Shown: positions 49,046 through 58,153 of the stretch, piece after piece
Layout: the number at the start of each line of letters is the position of its first letter
Position numbering within the stretch: position 1 is the first letter of the stretch
DNA from: Streptomyces antibioticus
Lineage (GTDB): Bacteria; Actinomycetota; Actinomycetes; Streptomycetales; Streptomycetaceae
NCBI RefSeq assembly: GCF_001514065.1
Contig: NZ_KQ948430.1
Location: 243,816-307,815, forward strand
Length of the DNA stretch: 64,000 bases
Reading direction: 5' to 3'
Notes under the pieces: model-generated
The model's input: only the letters and a program-made list of their open reading frames with translations
Database searches by the model: none
Told to the model about the DNA's origin: nothing
Program-made: the position numbers and the translations under genes

Positions 49046-52000
49046 GCTTCGACACGCTGCTCGTCGCGAACCGCGGCGAGATCGCGGTGCGGATCATCCG
49101 CACGGCACGGGAGCTGGGCCTGCGCACGGTCGCCGTGTACTCCGACCCGGACCGCTCGGCCGCCCACGTACGGCTCGCCGACACGGCCGTACGACTGGGG
49201 CCCGCGCCCGCGAAGGAGTCGTACCTCGACGCCGACCTGGTCCTGAAGGCCGCGAAGGACACCGGCGCAGGCGCCATCCACCCCGGGTACGGCTTCCTGT
49301 CCGAGGACGCCGACTTCGCGCGGCGCTGCGAGGCGGCCGGGATCGTCTTCGTCGGCCCGACACCGGAGCACCTGGAGCTGTTCGGCGCCAAGCACACCGC
49401 ACGGGCGGCGGCCGAGGCGGCGGGGGTGCCGCTGGCACCGGGGACGGGACTCCTGCCCGACCTGGCCTCCGCTGTCGAGGCCGCCGACCGCATCGGCTAC
49501 CCGGTCATGCTCAAGGCGACCGGCGGTGGCGGCGGTATCGGTATGTCGGCATGTCGGTCCAGTGCCGACTTGGAGGATGCCTGGGACCGGGTGCAGCGTG
49601 TCGCCGCCGCCTCCTTCTCCTCCGCGGGCGTCTTCCTGGAACGGCTCGTCGAGCACGCCCGCCATGTCGAGGTCCAGGTCTTCGGCGACGGCGAGGGCCG
49701 GGTCGTCACCTTCGGCGACCGCGACTGCTCCCTGCAACGCCGCAACCAGAAAGTCCTGGAGGAGGCCCCGGCCCCGGGCCTCCCCGACCACGTGCGCGAG
49801 CAACTCGCCATCAGCGCCCGCGACTTGTGCGCCTCGGTCGGCTACCGCTCCGCCGGAACCGTCGAGTTCGTCTACGACGCCGCCCGCGAGGAGGCCTACT
49901 TCCTGGAGGTCAACACCCGCCTCCAGGTGGAGCATCCGGTCACCGAGGAGATCTACGGCGTCGACCTGGTCGCCTGGATGCTGCGGCTGGCCGGCGGCGA
50001 GACGGACGTCGTCCGCGACCCCGGCCCCCCGCGCGGCCACGCCGTCGAGGCCCGCGTCTACGCCGAGGACCCCTCCCGCGAACACCGGCCCAGCGCCGGC
50101 CTGTTGACGCGGGTGGAGTTCCCGCCGGGTGTCCGCGTCGACGGCTGGGTGGAGACGGGCACCGAGGTGACGACGTCGTACGACCCGATGCTCGCGAAGG
50201 TCATCGCGTACGGCTCCGACCGCGCCCACGCACTGCGCCGCCTCGACGAGGCGCTGGCCCGCACCCGCGTCGACGGCATCGAGACCAACCTGGGCCTGGT
50301 CCGCGCCGCCCTCGCCGACCCGCGCTTCACCCGGGCGACGCACTCGACGGCGACCCTGGCCGGCATCACCGACCCCACCCCGCGCATCGAGGTCGTCTCC
50401 GGCGGCACCCTCACCACCGTGCAGGACTGGCCCGGCCGCACCGGCTACTGGCAGGTGGGCGTGCCCCCCTGCGGCCCGATGGACGACCGCGCCTTCCGGC
50501 TCGGCAACCAGGCACTGGGCAACCACGAAGGCGCACCCGGCCTCGAATGCACCCTCCAGGGCCCGTCGTTGAGGTTCACCCACCCGACGACGGTGTGCGT
50601 CACGGGCGCCCCGGCCGAGGTCACCGTGGACGGTGTACCGGTCCCCCAGTGGGAGCCGGTGACGATACCCGCCGGATCGCTGCTGGCCGTGGGCACACCC
50701 ACCGAGCACGGCCTGCGCACCTACGTCCTCTTCGCCGGCGGCCTCGACGTCCCCGCGTTCCTGGGCAGCGCCAGCACCTTCACGCTGGGCCGCTTCGGCG
50801 GGCACGGCGGCAGGGCGCTGCGCACCGGCGACGTCCTGCACGGAGGGTCGGTCACCACGGGCACGCCGGTCACCGACCGCCCGTCGTACGGCTCGACCTG
50901 GCACATCGCCGCCGTCGAAGGCCCGCACGCGGCACCGGAGTTCTTCACCGAGGACGACATCCGCGACTTCTACGCCGCCGACTGGAAGGTCCACTTCAAC
51001 TCGGCGCGCACCGGCGTCCGCCTCGTCGGCCCCAAGCCCCGCTGGGCCCGCACCGACGGCGGCGAGGCGGGCCTGCACCCGTCCAACATCCATGACACCC
51101 CGTACTCGGTCGGCGCCGTCGACTACACCGGCGACATGCCGGTGCTGCTCGGCCCGGACGGCCCCTCCCTGGGCGGCTTCGTGTGCCCGGCGACGGTGCT
51201 GAGCGCCGAGCGCTGGAAGCTGGGCCAGCTGCGGCCGGGCGACACGGTCCGCTTCGTACCGGTGGACGTCGACGGCTCATCGCGCCCGGAGATCGTGGAC
51301 GGCGGCATCCTCGCCCGCGACGGCGACGTGACCTACCGCCGCAGCGGCGACGACAACCTGCTCGTCGAATTCGGGCCGATGCAGCTGGACCTGGCACTGC
51401 GCATGCGCGTCCACGCCCTGATGGAGGCCGTCGCCGAGGCCGTGCCGGACGGGGTCACCGACCTCACCCCGGGCATCCGCTCCCTCCAGATCCAGACGGA
51501 CCCGCGGCGCCTGCCCCAGCACGAACTCCTCACCGCCGTAAGGGAGATCGTCGACACCCTCCCCCCGACGGACCAACTGGTCGTGCCCTCCCGCACCGTC
51601 CACCTCCCCCTGTCCTGGGACGACCCGGCAACTCGGGAGGCGATCGCCCGCTACATGGCGGGCGTGCGCGACGACGCGCCCTGGTGTCCGTGGAACATCG
51701 AGTTCATCCGCCGCGTCAACGGCCTCGACTCGGTGAACGACGTCTACCGCACGGTCTTCGACGCGGAGTACCTCGTACTGGGCCTGGGAGACGTCTACTT
51801 GGGCGCCCCGGTCGCCACCCCCCTCGACCCTCGCCACCGCCTGGTGACGACCAAGTACAACCCGGCCCGCACCTGGACCGCGGAGAACTCGGTCGGCATC
51901 GGCGGCGCCTACCTCTGCATCTACGGCATGGAAGGCCCCGGCGGCTACCAGTTCGTGGGCCGTACGACCCAGGTGTGGTCGGGCTGGCAGCAGCGCGGCG

Positions 52001-52545
52001 CGTTCGAGCCGGGGTCCCCCTGGCTGCTGCGCTTCTTCGACCGGATCAAGTGGTACCCGGTCGACGCGGACGAACTCCTCGACCTGCGCGCGGACATCAC
52101 CTCCGGCCGCTTCGTGCCCCGCATCGAGGAAGGCACCTTCTCACTCGCCGACTACCAGGCCTTCCTCGCCGACAACACCGACTCCATAAGCGAGTTCAGG
52201 ACCCGGCAGCAGGCGGCGTTCGCCGCGGAACGGGACGCGTGGGAGGCGGCGGGCGAGTTCACCAGGGCGGAGGCCGCGGCAGCACCGCCGGCACCCGCGG
52301 CCGAGGTGACGGTCCCCGCGGGTGGATGCCTGATCGAGGCCGAATTCGCCGCCTCCGTATGGCAGTTGAACGTCTCACCCGGCGACGAGGTGACGGCCGG
52401 GCAGCCGCTCCTCGCGCTGGAGGCGATGAAGATGGAGTCCAGGGTGCACGCACCGGTCGACGGCGTGGTGACGGAGATCCTGGCCCGACCGGGCGACCAG
52501 GTGGAGGCGGGGACGGCGTTGCTGGTCCTCGGCCCCGCGAACTGA
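49042..52545 (+). CDS. Biotin-dependent urea/guanidine carboxylase
   Basis: A 1167-residue single-chain carboxylase. The biotin carboxylase domain (~1-450) has an ATP-grasp glycine loop KATGGGGGIGMS and EVNTRLQVEHPVTE. The carboxyltransferase region (~460-1060) is built of KipA/KipI-like halves, with GPMDDRAFRLGNQALGN and NPARTWTAENSVGIGG. The C-terminal biotinyl domain has K1130 in EAMKMES. The usual annotation is urea carboxylase. Because it is co-translated with two DUF1989 deiminase-type subunits, guanidine is the more likely substrate. It overlaps the upstream gene by ATGA; allophanate hydrolase follows after 72 bp. Confidence 0.93.
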   Translation: MSFDTLLVANRGEIAVRIIRTARELGLRTVAVYSDPDRSAAHVRLADTAVRLGPAPAKESYLDADLVLKAAKDTGAGAIHPGYGFLSEDADFARRCEAAGIVFVGPTPEHLELFGAKHTARAAAEAAGVPLAPGTGLLPDLASAVEAADRIGYPVMLKATGGGGGIGMSACRSSADLEDAWDRVQRVAAASFSSAGVFLERLVEHARHVEVQVFGDGEGRVVTFGDRDCSLQRRNQKVLEEAPAPGLPDHVREQLAISARDLCASVGYRSAGTVEFVYDAAREEAYFLEVNTRLQVEHPVTEEIYGVDLVAWMLRLAGGETDVVRDPGPPRGHAVEARVYAEDPSREHRPSAGLLTRVEFPPGVRVDGWVETGTEVTTSYDPMLAKVIAYGSDRAHALRRLDEALARTRVDGIETNLGLVRAALADPRFTRATHSTATLAGITDPTPRIEVVSGGTLTTVQDWPGRTGYWQVGVPPCGPMDDRAFRLGNQALGNHEGAPGLECTLQGPSLRFTHPTTVCVTGAPAEVTVDGVPVPQWEPVTIPAGSLLAVGTPTEHGLRTYVLFAGGLDVPAFLGSASTFTLGRFGGHGGRALRTGDVLHGGSVTTGTPVTDRPSYGSTWHIAAVEGPHAAPEFFTEDDIRDFYAADWKVHFNSARTGVRLVGPKPRWARTDGGEAGLHPSNIHDTPYSVGAVDYTGDMPVLLGPDGPSLGGFVCPATVLSAERWKLGQLRPGDTVRFVPVDVDGSSRPEIVDGGILARDGDVTYRRSGDDNLLVEFGPMQLDLALRMRVHALMEAVAEAVPDGVTDLTPGIRSLQIQTDPRRLPQHELLTAVREIVDTLPPTDQLVVPSRTVHLPLSWDDPATREAIARYMAGVRDDAPWCPWNIEFIRRVNGLDSVNDVYRTVFDAEYLVLGLGDVYLGAPVATPLDPRHRLVTTKYNPARTWTAENSVGIGGAYLCIYGMEGPGGYQFVGRTTQVWSGWQQRGAFEPGSPWLLRFFDRIKWYPVDADELLDLRADITSGRFVPRIEEGTFSLADYQAFLADNTDSISEFRTRQQAAFAAERDAWEAAGEFTRAEAAAAPPAPAAEVTVPAGGCLIEAEFAASVWQLNVSPGDEVTAGQPLLALEAMKMESRVHAPVDGVVTEILARPGDQVEAGTALLVLGPAN

Positions 52546-52617
52546 GAACGGCCGGCCCTCGGGGCTGCGCACTGAAGCTGCCGGTCCCCGGGCCCGCTCA
52601 CCGAATCGAGGAACCGC

Positions 52618-54264
52618 ATGACCGACGCCCTCACCCGCGTCCGCGCCGCCTACGCCCGCATCGAGGCCGTGGACCGCCCCGAGATCTGGATCGACCTGCG
52701 CCCGCAGGCGGAGGTCGAGGCCGAGGCCCGCGCCCTGGACGCCCGCGTGGCCACCGGCGCGTACCTCCCCCTCGCCGGCCGTCTGTTCGCCGCCAAGGGC
52801 AACATCGACGTGGCGGGCCTGCCGACGACCGCGGGCTGCCCGGCGTACGCCTACCACCCCGACGAGGACGCCCCCGTCGTGGCCCGCCTCCGCGCGGCGG
52901 GCGCGATCGTGCTGGGCACCACGAACCTGGACCAGTTCGCGACCGGCCTGGTCGGCACCCGCTCCCCGTACGGCGCCGTCCGAGGCGCCCACGACCCGTC
53001 CCGCATCAGCGGCGGCTCCAGCTCCGGCTCTGCCGTCGCGGTGGCCCTCGGCCTGGTCGACTTCGCCCTGGGCACCGACACGGCCGGATCGGGCCGGGTA
53101 CCGGCCGCCTTCAACGGCATCGTCGGCCTCAAGCCCACCCGAGGCCTGGTCCCGACGACCGGAGTGGTCCCGGCCTGCGCCTCCCTGGACTGCGTGACGG
53201 TCTTCGCCCGCACCCTCCCGGAGGCGGAACAGGCACTCGCCCACATGACGACAGCCACACCCCCGCCGCTCCCCGGCCGAGCACCCGGCCCCTGGCGCAT
53301 CGCCGTCCCGCCCCTCGCCCAGCTCGGCGAACTGGACGAGGGCTGGGCGGAGGCCTACGAGGCGGCCGTCGCCCGGCTCTCCGCCGCCGGCGCGGAGATC
53401 CGCACCCTCGACCTGACCCCGTTCACCGAGGCGGCCGCGATGCTCTACGAGGGCGCGTTCGTGGCCGAGCGCTACACAGCGGTGGGGAGCTTTGTCGACA
53501 AGTTGCTCGCCGAGGGAGGCGAGGGCCTGGACCCGACGGTCGCCGGCATCATCACCCGCTCCCGCGACATCCCGGCCCACCGGCTCTACGCCGACATGGA
53601 CCGCCTGGCGGCCCTGCGCACCCGCGCCCTGACCGAACTGTCCGACGCGGACGCGTTGCTGCTTCCCACGACCCCGGGCCACCCCACCCTCGCGGAGGTG
53701 GCCGCGGACCCCCTGTCCAGCAACGCCCGCCTGGGCCGCTTCACCAACTCCACGAACCTCTTCGACCTGGCCGCGGTGGCCGCCCCGGCAGGCGAGGTGA
53801 ACGGCCTCCCGTTCGGCGTGATGCTGATCGGCCCGGCGTACACGGACGAACGGCTGGCGAGGCTGGCGGCCCTGCTCCAGCCGGAGACGAGGCTGGCGGT
53901 AGTAGGGGCCCACTTGTCGGGCCAGCCCTTGAACCCCCAACTCCTGTCACTGGGCGCCCGCTTGGAACGGACGACCACGACGGCCGCGGCCTACCACCTC
54001 TACGCCCTGCGCACGACGCCACCGAAGCCGGGCTTGGTCCACGTAGGCGAGGAAGGAGCCCCGATCGAGACAGAGATCTGGCGCCTCCCAGCAGAGGGCC
54101 TGGGCCGCCTCCTTTCCGCCCTCCCGCGCCCGATGACGCTGGGCAGCGTGGAACTGGCGGACGGAAGCAGGGTCCCGGGTTTCCTGTGCGAGCCCGGCGC
54201 CCTGGCAGACGCGCCGGACATCACGCACTACGGAAGCTGGCGCTCCTATCTGAACGCCGGTTAG
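52618..54264 (+). CDS. atzF: Allophanate hydrolase
   Basis: A 548-residue amidase-signature enzyme that cleaves allophanate to ammonia and carbon dioxide. The catalytic triad is K60 (FAAKGN), cis-Ser S134 (SGGSSSGSA) and nucleophile S158 (TDTAGSGR). Residues ~445-548 form the C-terminal allophanate-hydrolase domain with GLVHVGEEGAPIETEIW. ATG follows GAGG. It is the final step of the carboxylase pathway and the last gene of the TetR-controlled cluster. A REP-like repeat follows. Confidence 0.94.
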   Translation: MTDALTRVRAAYARIEAVDRPEIWIDLRPQAEVEAEARALDARVATGAYLPLAGRLFAAKGNIDVAGLPTTAGCPAYAYHPDEDAPVVARLRAAGAIVLGTTNLDQFATGLVGTRSPYGAVRGAHDPSRISGGSSSGSAVAVALGLVDFALGTDTAGSGRVPAAFNGIVGLKPTRGLVPTTGVVPACASLDCVTVFARTLPEAEQALAHMTTATPPPLPGRAPGPWRIAVPPLAQLGELDEGWAEAYEAAVARLSAAGAEIRTLDLTPFTEAAAMLYEGAFVAERYTAVGSFVDKLLAEGGEGLDPTVAGIITRSRDIPAHRLYADMDRLAALRTRALTELSDADALLLPTTPGHPTLAEVAADPLSSNARLGRFTNSTNLFDLAAVAAPAGEVNGLPFGVMLIGPAYTDERLARLAALLQPETRLAVVGAHLSGQPLNPQLLSLGARLERTTTTAAAYHLYALRTTPPKPGLVHVGEEGAPIETEIWRLPAEGLGRLLSALPRPMTLGSVELADGSRVPGFLCEPGALADAPDITHYGSWRSYLNAG

Positions 54265-54309
54265 GACATCGCCGCTCAGGGGCGCGGGGAACTGCGCGAC
54301 CAGCCACAA
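54263..54309 (-). repeat. Streptomyces REP-like intergenic repeat, copy C
   Basis: The minus-strand 30-nt core is identical to copy A at 3821. It lies between the convergent stops of allophanate hydrolase and the helicase. Confidence 0.7.
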
Positions 54310-54335
54310 CGGACCCGCACCCGCCCCCCAAACCC

Positions 54336-57146
54336 TCACCCCACCGACGAGTAGGCCACAACCCCCCGCAGCAACAGATCCACAGCCTTACGCGCAGTCT
54401 TGGCCACAGAAGACCCCTCCCGCGCCGGCGCCGCAGCCGAGATCTGCCCCAGCACATCGATCACCTGCTTGCACCACCGCACAAAGTCCCCGGCCGGCAT
54501 CTCAGCCTCCCGAAGCACCTCGTCGAGCCCCTTCCCACTGGCCCACATGTACGCGGCCCAGGCGAACCCGAGATCCGGCTCACGCTGTCCGACACCCTCG
54601 GTCTGCGTGATCCGGAAGTCCTCCTCAAGGGCATCCAGCCGCCCCCAGATCCGCACCATCTCCCCCAGCGCGGCCTTCGCCTTGCCGGACGGCACCTTCG
54701 GCGCCATGGCATCGTCACCGACCCGCGCCTCGTACACCAACGCCGAGACACAGGCAGCGAGCTCCGCAGGGGCAAGCCCCTCCCAGACCCCGGCCCGCAG
54801 ACATTCACTGGCCAGCAGATCGAGCTCGCCGTAGAGCCGCGCCAGCCGCTTGCCGTGCTCGGTGACCTCGTCGGCCCGCAGATAGTCCAGCTCGGTCAGC
54901 AGCGCGACGATGCGGTCGAAGGTCCGCGCGATGGTGTTCGTACGCCCCTCGATGCGCCGCTCCAGCTGCGAGGTGTCCCGCAGCAGCCGGTGATACCGCT
55001 CGGCCCACCGCGCGTGGTCCTCCCGGTCGTCGCACCCGTGGCACGGGTGCGCCCGGATCGCGGTCCGCAGCCGGGCGATCTCACGGTCGTCGGCGGCCTG
55101 AGCCCGCTGCTTGCGGGCCCGCTCCGGCGGAATGTGCCCGGCCTTGGTGCGCAGGGCGGAGGCCAGATCCCGACGCGACTGGGGCGAGCGCGGGTTGAAG
55201 GACTTGGGGATCCGCATCCGGTCCAACGCCTCGACCGGCACGGGGAAGTCCATCGACGCCAGCCGCTTGACCTGCCGCTCGGCGGTCAGCACCAGCGGCC
55301 GGGGCCCGTCATGCTGCTCGAACCCCCGGTGTCCGTTGGACCGTCCTGCGGGCAGGCCCGGGTCCAACACCAGGGCCAAACCGGCGTACTTGCCCGTCGG
55401 GACATGGATGACGTCCCCCGGCTTGAGCTTCTCCAGCGCCGTGGCGGCCTCGGCGCGCCGCTGGTTGACGCCCTGCCGGGCCAACTCGGTCTCGCGGTCC
55501 TTCAGTTCGCGCCGCAGTCGCGCGTACTCCTCGAAGTCGCCGAGATGGCAGGTCATGGACTCCTTGTAGCCCTCAAGACCCTCCTCGTTGCGCTGCACCT
55601 GCCGCGAGATGCCCACGACCGACTTGTCGGCCTGGAACTGCGCGAACGACGTCTCCAGCAGCTCCCTGGACCGGTGCCGCCCGAACTGCTCGACCAGGTT
55701 GACCGCCATGTTGTACGACGGCTTGAAGCTGGACCGCAGCGGATAGGTGCGGGTGCCGGCGAGTCCGGCGAGGTGGTCGGGGCTCATACCGCGCTGCCAC
55801 AGCACCACGGCGTGGCCCTCGACGTCGATGCCGCGCCGCCCGGCGCGGCCCGTCAGCTGGGTGTACTCGCCGGGTGTGATGTCGGCGTGCTGTTCGCCGT
55901 TCCACTTGACGAGCTTCTCCAACACCACCGACCGGGCGGGCATGTTGATGCCGAGCGCGAGGGTCTCGGTCGCGAACACGGCCTTCACCAGGCCGCGTAC
56001 GAAGAGTTCCTCGACGACCTCCTTGAACGTCGGCAGCATGCCCGCGTGGTGGGCCGCGATACCGCGCTCCAGGCCTTCCAGCCACTCGTAGTACCCGAGG
56101 ACGTGCAGGTCCTCGGTGGGGATGGAGGAGGTGCGCTCCTCGACCAGGTCGCGGACCTTGGCCCGCGCCTCGTCGTCGTTGAGCCGCAGTCCGGCGTACA
56201 GGCACTGCTGTACGGCCGCTTCGCAGGCCGCGCGGCTGAAGATGAACGTGATGGCGGGCAGCAGCCCTTCGGCGTCGAGCCGCTCGATGACCTCGGGGCG
56301 GCCCGGGGTCCACACGCGCGAGCGCTGTCTGCGCTCCCGCTCGCGGTCCGCCTCGCGCATCGCCCGGCCGCGTCTGCGGTCCTGGTACGAGGGCCGCTGG
56401 GCCTCCATGCGGGCCAGCCGCGTGAGGTCGGGGTTGACGGCCTTCTTGTGGCCCTCGCCCTCCTCGAACAGGTCGTACATCCGCCGTCCGGCGAGCACAT
56501 GCTGGAACAGCGGCACGGGCCGGTGCTCGGAGACGATCACCTCGGTGTCGCCGCGGACGGTGTCGAGCCAGTCCCCGAACTCCTCGGCGTTGGACACGGT
56601 CGCCGACAGCGAGACCAGCGTCACCGACTCGGGGAGGTGGATGATCACCTCTTCCCATACGGCACCACGGAAGCGGTCGGAGAGGTAGTGCACCTCGTCC
56701 ATGACCACGTAGCCGAGGCCGAGGAGGGTCTGGGAGCCCGCGTACAGCATGTTCCGCAGCACCTCGGTGGTCATCACCACCACCGGGGCCTCGGAGTTGA
56801 CGCTGTTGTCGCCGGTGAGCAGACCGACCTTGTCGGCGCCGTAACGGCGGCACAGGTCGGCGTACTTCTGGTTCGACAGGGCCTTGATGGGTGTCGTGTA
56901 GAAGCACTTCTTGCCCTGCTGGAGGGCGAGGTGGACGGCGAACTCGCCGACGATCGTCTTGCCGGAGCCGGTGGGGGCGGCCACCAGCACGCCCTTCCCC
57001 GCCTCGAGCGCCCGGCAGGCCTCGATCTGGAAGGGGTCGAGGCCGAAGTCGTACATCTCGCGGAAGCCCGCGAGCGCGGTGGCCTGCTCGGCAGCCCGCA
57101 GACGGGCAGCCGCGTACCGCTCGGCCGGTGAGAGGTCGTCTGTCAT
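54336..57146 (-). CDS. helY: Ski2/Mtr4-like DEAD/DEAH-box RNA helicase (HelY)
   Basis: A 936-residue superfamily 2 helicase. Motif I is APTGSGKT, Ia TTPIKALSNQKY, II MDEVHYL (DEVH), III SLSATVSN, V ATETLALGINMPA and VI QLTGRAGRRG. The C-terminal half (~540-936) is the DSHCT/arch-like region typical of Ski2-family proteins, with a charged HPCHGCDDREDH insertion. ATG 57146 is the conserved start. It probably acts in RNA turnover or surveillance; the substrate in actinobacteria is not established. Convergent with allophanate hydrolase. Confidence 0.95.
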   Translation of the reverse strand: MTDDLSPAERYAAARLRAAEQATALAGFREMYDFGLDPFQIEACRALEAGKGVLVAAPTGSGKTIVGEFAVHLALQQGKKCFYTTPIKALSNQKYADLCRRYGADKVGLLTGDNSVNSEAPVVVMTTEVLRNMLYAGSQTLLGLGYVVMDEVHYLSDRFRGAVWEEVIIHLPESVTLVSLSATVSNAEEFGDWLDTVRGDTEVIVSEHRPVPLFQHVLAGRRMYDLFEEGEGHKKAVNPDLTRLARMEAQRPSYQDRRRGRAMREADRERERRQRSRVWTPGRPEVIERLDAEGLLPAITFIFSRAACEAAVQQCLYAGLRLNDDEARAKVRDLVEERTSSIPTEDLHVLGYYEWLEGLERGIAAHHAGMLPTFKEVVEELFVRGLVKAVFATETLALGINMPARSVVLEKLVKWNGEQHADITPGEYTQLTGRAGRRGIDVEGHAVVLWQRGMSPDHLAGLAGTRTYPLRSSFKPSYNMAVNLVEQFGRHRSRELLETSFAQFQADKSVVGISRQVQRNEEGLEGYKESMTCHLGDFEEYARLRRELKDRETELARQGVNQRRAEAATALEKLKPGDVIHVPTGKYAGLALVLDPGLPAGRSNGHRGFEQHDGPRPLVLTAERQVKRLASMDFPVPVEALDRMRIPKSFNPRSPQSRRDLASALRTKAGHIPPERARKQRAQAADDREIARLRTAIRAHPCHGCDDREDHARWAERYHRLLRDTSQLERRIEGRTNTIARTFDRIVALLTELDYLRADEVTEHGKRLARLYGELDLLASECLRAGVWEGLAPAELAACVSALVYEARVGDDAMAPKVPSGKAKAALGEMVRIWGRLDALEEDFRITQTEGVGQREPDLGFAWAAYMWASGKGLDEVLREAEMPAGDFVRWCKQVIDVLGQISAAAPAREGSSVAKTARKAVDLLLRGVVAYSSVG

Positions 57147-57231
57147 CGTGCTTTCGAGCGTACCGGGCCCCACTGACAACAGGACGATCATTATCCGGAT
57201 CCCGTCTTGTCAAACCCCGGGTCCGTGCACT

Positions 57232-58122
57232 TCAGAGCCCCGCGACCCGGACCGCGCCCGGCACGCAGCGCGCGGTCAGCGGCAACGGCCCGAGCGGCTC
57301 CCCGTCCGCGTAGCCGGTGATCCCCGCCGCGCCGATCTCGACCTTCGCCGCCCGGTGCACGGTGACCTTGGGATGGTCGACGTGGGTGCCCCGGTACACG
57401 CGCGGGAACACCCTGAGCAGGGTGGCCCGGCTGCAGTCGCCGACGACGGTGATGTCGAACAGCCCGTCGGTGAGGTCGGCGCCGGGGCAGATCCGCATGC
57501 CGCCGCCGTACGACGATCCGTTGCCGACCGCCACCAGGGTCGCCTCGATCTCGCGGACCTCGCCGTCGTCGAGTCTGATCCGGTACGGGAAGGGCTTGAA
57601 CGCGGCCAGTTCGGCGATCAACGCGAGGTCGTACCTGAAGCGGCCCGTGGGCCATTGCATACGGTTGCCGCGGTCGTTGACGCGGGAGTCGAAGCCGGAG
57701 GCGAGGACGGTGCCGAACCAGCGGTCGCCCACCTGTCCGAGGTCGATGTGGTGCAGCTCGCCGTTCTTGAGGGTGTCGGCGATCCGCCGTCCCGCGGCGG
57801 CCGGGTCCCGGACCGGCAGGCCCAGGGCGCGGGCGAGGTCGTTGCCGGTGCCGACGGCGACCAGGCCGAGCGGGGTGCGGGTGCCGGCGACGGCCTGGAG
57901 CGCGAGGTGCGCCATGCCGTCGCCGCCGACGGCGATCAGGGCGCCGGTGCCCTCCGCGACGGCGGCACGCGCGCGGGTGAGGGCGTCCCCGGCGTTCTCC
58001 CCGAGCACCGTGCGTACGGAGAAACCGGCAGCCCGCAAAGCGGAAGCGGCCGGCTGCGCCGCGTGGGCGCCCCGGCCGCTACCCGCGGAGGGGTTGACGA
58101 AGAGGGTGATCTCGCTGGTCAC
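57232..58122 (-). CDS. Diacylglycerol/lipid kinase family protein
   Basis: A 296-residue DAGK-catalytic-domain protein. VNPSAGSGRG, the GGDG motif (VGGDGMAHLALQAV), LGLVAVGTGNDLARALGLP and the second-domain metal/active site region DGLFDITVVGD are present. It phosphorylates a lipid such as diacylglycerol or a related polyprenol/sphingoid. GTG start. It lies between helY and tatC on the same strand. Confidence 0.93.
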   Translation of the reverse strand: MTSEITLFVNPSAGSGRGAHAAQPAASALRAAGFSVRTVLGENAGDALTRARAAVAEGTGALIAVGGDGMAHLALQAVAGTRTPLGLVAVGTGNDLARALGLPVRDPAAAGRRIADTLKNGELHHIDLGQVGDRWFGTVLASGFDSRVNDRGNRMQWPTGRFRYDLALIAELAAFKPFPYRIRLDDGEVREIEATLVAVGNGSSYGGGMRICPGADLTDGLFDITVVGDCSRATLLRVFPRVYRGTHVDHPKVTVHRAAKVEIGAAGITGYADGEPLGPLPLTARCVPGAVRVAGL

Positions 58123-58153
58123 GTCACTGACCCTACGAGCCGCTTCCCGATCT

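Noticed and set aside
48811-51093. 760-codon minus-strand open frame opposite the carboxylase
   Set aside because: Antisense to a conserved biotin carboxylase domain, with no start signal or recognisable domain.
51183-57131. 1982-codon plus-strand open frame across carboxylase, hydrolase and opposite helY
   Set aside because: It runs out of frame through three well-supported genes and has Pro/Arg-rich composition typical of GC-driven open frames.
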